A stretch of DNA of 10,433 bases. It comes from Paratractidigestivibacter sp963591565. Its GTDB lineage: Bacteria > Actinomycetota > Coriobacteriia > Coriobacteriales > Atopobiaceae. Both the position numbers and the translations under genes were made by a program. Below are positions 6,772 to 10,433 of the stretch, piece after piece (the stretch's first letter is position 1; each line of letters starts with the position of its first letter). Under the pieces are notes generated by a model. That model was not told the DNA's origin, searched no databases, and was given only the letters and a program-made list of their open reading frames with translations. Location: positions 1-10,433 of the forward strand of contig CAVAUD010000074.1 of assembly GCA_963591565.1 (NCBI GenBank). The letters run 5' to 3'.

Positions 6772-6798
6772 GCAGAGACGATCTGCGTCCGCTTGCGA

Positions 6799-6834
6799 CG
6801 GGAGGCGCCTGGCAGGGATGCCGGGCGCTTCTCG
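6799..6834 (+). other. Stable intergenic hairpin between scrA and scrB
   Basis: Bases 6799-6814 pair with 6819-6834 over 16 bp with three G.T wobbles, closing a GGGA tetraloop. It lies 27 nt after the scrA stop and 24 nt before scrB. No T-tract follows, so full termination is unlikely; differential mRNA decay or processing between transporter and hydrolase is the best guess. The rest of this 87-bp gap shows no promoter or operator. Confidence 0.6.
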
Positions 6835-6858
6835 CCGTTGGATGAGAAAGGCGAGTGA

Positions 6859-8334
6859 ATGTTTGACCAGAGAAACACGGTGACGCGCGGCCAGTATGAA
6901 GAGTGGCGAGCGGAGCAGGACGGGCCTGCGCGGCGTATCGCGGCCGATCCCGACCGGCTGGTGGTTCATGTGGAGCCCGAGCTCGGGTGGCTGAACGACC
7001 CCAACGGCCTTGTCCAGGTCGGCGACGTTTACCACGTCTACCACCAGTACGACCCCTTTGACGCGAAGCACGGCGGGCCGGTCCTGTGGAACCACCTGAC
7101 GACCAGGGATTTCTTGGAGTACGAGAACCGCGGTCCGGCGCTTTTCCCCGACTCGGGCCTGGACTCGAGCGGCGCGTACTCGGGCTCGGCCTTTGTGCGC
7201 GACGGCAAGGCGCACTTCTTCTACACCGGCAACGTCAAGCACTTCGATCGCGACGACTACGACTACGTGCTCGCGGGGCGCGAGCAGAATCAGATTCACC
7301 TGGTGGTGGACGCCGAGGAAGGCATGGACGCGCTGGGCGAGCCCGGTGCGGCGGGCGGCGGCGAGAAGCGCGCGGTCCTTACTCCCGCGGATTATCCCGC
7401 GGACATCGGGACGCACGTGCGCGATCCCAAGGTGCTTGAGCACGACGGCGTGTACTACATGGTGCTTGGGGCGAGGACGCGCGACGACCGCGGGTGTGTG
7501 CTTGTCTATACGTCTCGCGACCTCGACAGCTGGCGGTATGCGACGAGGATTGAGCCCAAGGCGCCGTTTGGCTACATGTGGGAGTGCCCCGACCTTTTTG
7601 AGCTCGACGGCGAGCTGTTTCTTGTGTGCTGCCCGCAGGGCGTGGCGCCCGAGGGGTGGCGCTACCACAACCCTCACCAGTGCGTTTGGTTTCGCGTGGA
7701 GGCGGACTGGGACGGCCCGAGCTTTAGGCTGGTCGAGGACGGCCGCCCGGCGATGGTCGACGCTGGTTTCGATTTTTATGCTCCGCAGACGTTCGAGGAC
7801 GCGAGCGGCCGCCGGTTGATGATCGGCTGGTCGGGATGCCCCGACGCGACGGTGGAGAACCCGACGGTCGGGCGCGGCTGGCAGTGCGCGCTCACGGCGC
7901 CGAGGGAGCTTTGCGTGCGCGATGGGGTGCTCTGCCAGTGGCCGGTGCACGAGCTCGCGCGGATGCGTGGCACGGGCCAGGGTGTTCTTGCGGGCGAGAA
8001 GGTCGACGGGCCGGGTCGCCTGTTCGACGCCGTGGTGCGTTGCTCGGGCGTGTCTCGCCTTGAGCTCGAGCTGCGCGAAGGCGTCACCCTGCGCTATGAG
8101 GACGGGATGCTGACGCTGGACATGCGCGCCGAGGGCCATGGCCGCGACGTCAGGTCCGTCGAGGTGGGAGACCTGCGCGACGTGCGCGTGCTTTCGGACA
8201 CGACGATGCTCGAGGTCTTCGCGAACGGCGGGGAGGCTGCGATGACGACCCGCGCGTACTCGCCCGCTGTCACGGCCATGGAGCTTCGGGCGGACGGCGA
8301 GGCGGAGATGGACTTCTTCCCGTTGGCGCGGTAG
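6859..8334 (+). CDS. scrB: GH32 sucrose-6-phosphate hydrolase
   Basis: A 491-residue cytosolic enzyme, normal for the family, that splits sucrose 6-phosphate into glucose 6-phosphate and fructose. All three GH32 catalytic blocks are intact: 'GWLNDPNGL' (D47, nucleophile), 'HVRDPKVL' (D189, transition-state stabiliser) and 'MWECPDLF' (E242, acid/base). 'YSGSAF' and 'YTGNVK' are also standard GH32 segments. The propeller spans about 35-340 and the C-terminal beta-sandwich about 350-491, ending 'TAMELRADGEAEMDFFPL'. ATG 6859 is preceded by AGAAAGG (6845-6851), 7 nt away. It is last in the operon, after the PTS gene that would supply its phosphorylated substrate. Codon choice is visibly less C-biased (more GTG, TTT, GCG, GGG) than in the two genes before it, hinting at a different history or lower expression. 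Sucrose 6-phosphate as substrate is inferred from PTS linkage; other GH32 fructosides remain possible. Confidence 0.92.
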   Translation: MFDQRNTVTRGQYEEWRAEQDGPARRIAADPDRLVVHVEPELGWLNDPNGLVQVGDVYHVYHQYDPFDAKHGGPVLWNHLTTRDFLEYENRGPALFPDSGLDSSGAYSGSAFVRDGKAHFFYTGNVKHFDRDDYDYVLAGREQNQIHLVVDAEEGMDALGEPGAAGGGEKRAVLTPADYPADIGTHVRDPKVLEHDGVYYMVLGARTRDDRGCVLVYTSRDLDSWRYATRIEPKAPFGYMWECPDLFELDGELFLVCCPQGVAPEGWRYHNPHQCVWFRVEADWDGPSFRLVEDGRPAMVDAGFDFYAPQTFEDASGRRLMIGWSGCPDATVENPTVGRGWQCALTAPRELCVRDGVLCQWPVHELARMRGTGQGVLAGEKVDGPGRLFDAVVRCSGVSRLELELREGVTLRYEDGMLTLDMRAEGHGRDVRSVEVGDLRDVRVLSDTTMLEVFANGGEAAMTTRAYSPAVTAMELRADGEAEMDFFPLAR

Positions 8335-8346
8335 ACGGCACGTCAT

Positions 8347-8363
8347 GGGGCCTGGACGGCCCC
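8347..8363 (+). terminator. Weak hairpin after scrB
   Basis: GGGGCC (8347-8352) pairs with GGCCCC (8358-8363) around a 5-nt loop, 12 nt after the scrB stop. There is no T-tract, so it is at best a weak terminator of the sucrose operon. Confidence 0.35.
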
Positions 8364-8370
8364 TATCGGC

Positions 8371-8376
8371 TACAAT
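8371..8376 (+). promoter_or_regulatory. Probable -10 box of the mfd promoter
   Basis: TACAAT matches the -10 consensus at 5 of 6 positions. No convincing -35 lies 16-18 bp upstream (8348-8353 reads GGGCCT), so the promoter would depend on an activator or on an unusual -35. The predicted transcript start is near 8383, giving a leader of about 85 nt. Confidence 0.4.
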
Positions 8377-8390
8377 GGCTGAGAAAAGAA

Positions 8391-8440
8391 GCGCACGTGG
8401 AGGCCGGGGTTCGTGGGAATCCTGGCCTTTGGGCGTGCGC
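8391..8440 (+). other. Long stem-loop in the mfd leader
   Basis: GCGCACG (8391-8397) pairs perfectly with CGTGCGC (8434-8440). Inside, 8401-8411 pairs with 8418-8428 over 11 bp with two G.T wobbles and a 6-nt loop, separated by a small internal loop. It would fold near the 5' end of the mfd transcript, ending 15 nt before the GAAAGG ribosome-binding site. It matches no riboswitch or leader class I recognise. Confidence 0.5.
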
Positions 8441-8469
8441 CGCCGCGCCAAACGCGAAAGGCCGCCCAC

Positions 8470-10433
8470 ATGTTGATCAACCGCGTCGCCAACCAGCTGC
8501 TTAAGGCCAAGAGCCTGGCGCCCGCCCTTGCCGAGTACAAGGCCGGCAACGACATCACGTTGGCGGTCGCCCAATCGGCGCGCCCCCTTGTGCTGGCGAG
8601 CCTGTGGGCGCGCGACCCCCGGCCCTGCCTGCTGGTCGTCTCCGGTGAGGAGGCCGCCGACCGCACGGCCCGGGCCCTGGCCGCCTGGCTGGGCCAGGAC
8701 CTCGTGTGCCGCTACCCCATGCGCAAGGACCGCCCCTGGGCCGAGACCGCGCCCGACGACGCCGTCGTTGGCGCCCGCTGCCAGGCCATCGCGCGTCTCT
8801 CGGCCGGCGAGAAGTGCGTCTGCGTGGCCTCGGCGGCCGCGCTGCTGCGCCGCGTGCCGCCCGTGGGCTCGGGCTACTTCGCGTCGAGCACCTTCGCGAT
8901 CGGCGACGAGGTCCCGTTCGACGAGGTCCCGGCCCTGCTCGTGGGCATGGGCTACGTCGACGACGGCGAGGCGTCGACCCCCGGCACCTTCAACGTGCAC
9001 GGCGACGCCGTCGACGTCTTTCCCGCGCAGGCCACAAGCCCGGTGCGCCTCGAGTTCTTTGGCGACGAGATCGACCGCCTGCGCCGCGTCGTGGCATCGA
9101 CCAAGCAGACCATCGGCGAGCTTGAGGAGGTCAGCATCTCTCCGTGCCGAGAGATGGCCTTGACCGACGACGTCGTGGCCCGCGCCCGCCGCGCGCTTTT
9201 CAATAAAGCCCAGGAAGACAGCCGTATCGCGACCGATCTCGAGCTCATAGAGGCGCGCTCGTCTCAGCCTGCGCTCGAGCGCTACCTGCCGGTGCTGTAC
9301 GGGGACACGGCCAGCCCCATCGACCACATCAGCCGCGACGCCCTGGTCGTGCTGGCCGAGCCGCGCGCCCTCTTTGACGACTGCATGCGCGCGATGGACG
9401 AGATAAACGTGGCCGCCAACTCGGCGCGCGTCAAGACCGACGGCCTTTACACCAACCCGCGCGAGATGGACTTTGGCAAGCAGCAGCGCCTGTCGTTCTC
9501 GTCGATCCTGCGCGCGGGGGCGGGCAACGTCACGGCCGAGCTCGAGGTGCGCCAGCCGGGCATCGCCGGCTCGGACTCCAAGCTGCTGGGGCGCGTGCGG
9601 CAGCTGTTGCAGGACGGGTCCTCGGTGATCTTCGCGATTCCCGACCGCGCGGCCCGCGAGGCCCTTGAGCTGCGGTTCAATGACGAGAACATCCCGTTTG
9701 GCGAGTCGCTGGGCGCAGCTCCCGAGAACGCCGGCGCGGCAGACGACGTGGCCGCCTGTGCCGCAGCCCCCGCGCTGCCCCGCGACCGCGTGACCTTCAC
9801 GGACGCCCCGGTGCCCGCCGGCATCGTGGTGCCCGAGGCCCACCTGGGCATCCTCTCGGTCTCGGACCTCAACACGCGCACGGCCAAGTCGCGCCGGCGC
9901 CGCCGCGTCGACCCCACGACCGTCACCTTCCCGTTCAAGCCGGGCGACTACGTCGTCCACGCCACGCACGGCATCGCGCTGTTCTCGGACATCGTGCGCC
10001 AGGAGGTCGACGGCAAGGAGCGCGACTACTTCCTGCTCGAGTACGCGGGCGAGGACAAGCTCTTTGTCCCGCTGGAGCAGGTCGACCGCCTGTCTCGCTA
10101 CGTGGGCCCCGACGGCGGCAGCCCGCGCCTTACCCGCCTGAACACCGCGGATTGGAGCCGCGCCACCGGCAAGGCCCGCCGTTCGGCCAAGAAGCTGGCG
10201 TTTGACCTGGTAGACCTCTACACGCGCCGCTCCTCGGTGACGGGCATGGCCTTCTCGCCGGACACGCCGGTCCAGCAGGACATGGAGGCGGACTTCCGCT
10301 ACGACCTCACGCCCGACCAGAAGAACGCCGTCGCCGACATCAAGGCCGACATGGAGTCCAAAAAGCCGATGGACCGCCTGCTCTGCGGCGACGTGGGCTT
10401 TGGCAAGACCGAGGTCGCCCTGCGCGCGGCCTT
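8470..10433 (+). CDS. mfd: Transcription-repair coupling factor Mfd, N-terminal part (cut by window end)
   Basis: The frame is open from ATG 8470 to the last base: 654 codons of a protein usually about 1100-1200 residues. Mfd is a DNA translocase that removes stalled RNA polymerase and recruits UvrA to the lesion. Visible parts are the UvrB-like N-terminal module with 'GTFNVHGDAVDVFP' and 'RLEFFGDEIDRLRRV' (about 175-225), the connecting domain 3 ending in an Arg cluster, and the CarD-like RNA polymerase interaction domain from about 488 ('FKPGDYVVHATHGIALF', 'DKLFVPLEQVDRLSRYVG'). The helicase domain then starts with 'DLTPDQ' (612-617) and Walker A 'GDVGFGKT' (640-647, K646). GAAAGG at 8456-8461 precedes the ATG by 8 nt. 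It appears unrelated to the sucrose genes and separately transcribed. No frameshift or stop was seen in the portion present. Confidence 0.96.
   Translation, partial: MLINRVANQLLKAKSLAPALAEYKAGNDITLAVAQSARPLVLASLWARDPRPCLLVVSGEEAADRTARALAAWLGQDLVCRYPMRKDRPWAETAPDDAVVGARCQAIARLSAGEKCVCVASAAALLRRVPPVGSGYFASSTFAIGDEVPFDEVPALLVGMGYVDDGEASTPGTFNVHGDAVDVFPAQATSPVRLEFFGDEIDRLRRVVASTKQTIGELEEVSISPCREMALTDDVVARARRALFNKAQEDSRIATDLELIEARSSQPALERYLPVLYGDTASPIDHISRDALVVLAEPRALFDDCMRAMDEINVAANSARVKTDGLYTNPREMDFGKQQRLSFSSILRAGAGNVTAELEVRQPGIAGSDSKLLGRVRQLLQDGSSVIFAIPDRAAREALELRFNDENIPFGESLGAAPENAGAADDVAACAAAPALPRDRVTFTDAPVPAGIVVPEAHLGILSVSDLNTRTAKSRRRRRVDPTTVTFPFKPGDYVVHATHGIALFSDIVRQEVDGKERDYFLLEYAGEDKLFVPLEQVDRLSRYVGPDGGSPRLTRLNTADWSRATGKARRSAKKLAFDLVDLYTRRSSVTGMAFSPDTPVQQDMEADFRYDLTPDQKNAVADIKADMESKKPMDRLLCGDVGFGKTEVALRAA

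Noticed and set aside
8406..8423. tRNA T-arm-like GGGGTTCG...AATCCT
   Set aside because: The loop is wrong and no acceptor, D or anticodon arms surround it; it is part of the leader stem-loop.
8374..8476. 33-codon leader ORF overlapping the mfd start
   Set aside because: Its ATG is embedded in the probable -10 box, so the transcript would not contain it, and no ribosome-binding site precedes it.
5263..9969. Very long open frame (1568 codons) on the minus strand
   Set aside because: It runs antisense across the PTS, scrB and mfd genes. Its open state follows from strong G/C third positions in those genes, and its product is low-complexity (Ala/Arg/Asp/His/Val-rich) with no recognisable domain.

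Overview
The window is GC-rich, with strongly C/G-ending codons in most genes. Every supported gene lies on the plus strand. Gene content and base composition suggest an actinobacterial gut anaerobe, most likely of the Coriobacteriia (Collinsella/Olsenella-like). That placement is inference from composition and protein style, not from a marker gene.

Region 1 (1-1189) is an accessory-looking cassette. One gene for an AbiEi-like, DUF559/Vsr-like-fold protein (152-1114) sits between two identical 55-bp palindromic hairpin repeats (1-55 and 1132-1186). No partner toxin gene is visible. Region 2 (1297-2508) encodes a PLP-dependent MalY/PatB-family C-S lyase/aminotransferase.

Region 3 (2572-8334) is a fructoside/sucrose utilisation locus. 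It holds a LacI-family repressor (2604-3614), a strong rho-independent terminator, and a 270-bp control region. Three near-identical operators overlap a TTGACA-17 bp-TACATT promoter there. An operon of three genes follows: an atypical GH32-like hydrolase (3884-5266), a PTS EIIBC transporter (5320-6771) and a canonical GH32 sucrose-6-phosphate hydrolase (6859-8334). A 16-bp hairpin lies between the last two. The same operator lies just upstream of the repressor gene, which suggests autoregulation. In the proposed scheme the PTS imports and phosphorylates a sucrose-like sugar, the two GH32 enzymes cleave the phosphorylated or related fructosides, and the repressor responds to a sugar ligand. The transporter has no IIA domain and must take phosphate from a IIA encoded elsewhere.

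Region 4 (8347-10433) starts a housekeeping gene: mfd, the transcription-repair coupling factor, truncated by the window end just after Walker A. A likely -10 box and a long stem-loop (8391-8440) precede it.

I found no tRNA, rRNA, CRISPR array, transposase, integrase or replication origin. The least ordinary parts are the hairpin-bracketed AbiEi-like gene, the promoter-embedded operator array, and the unusual GH32-like protein that opens the sucrose operon.
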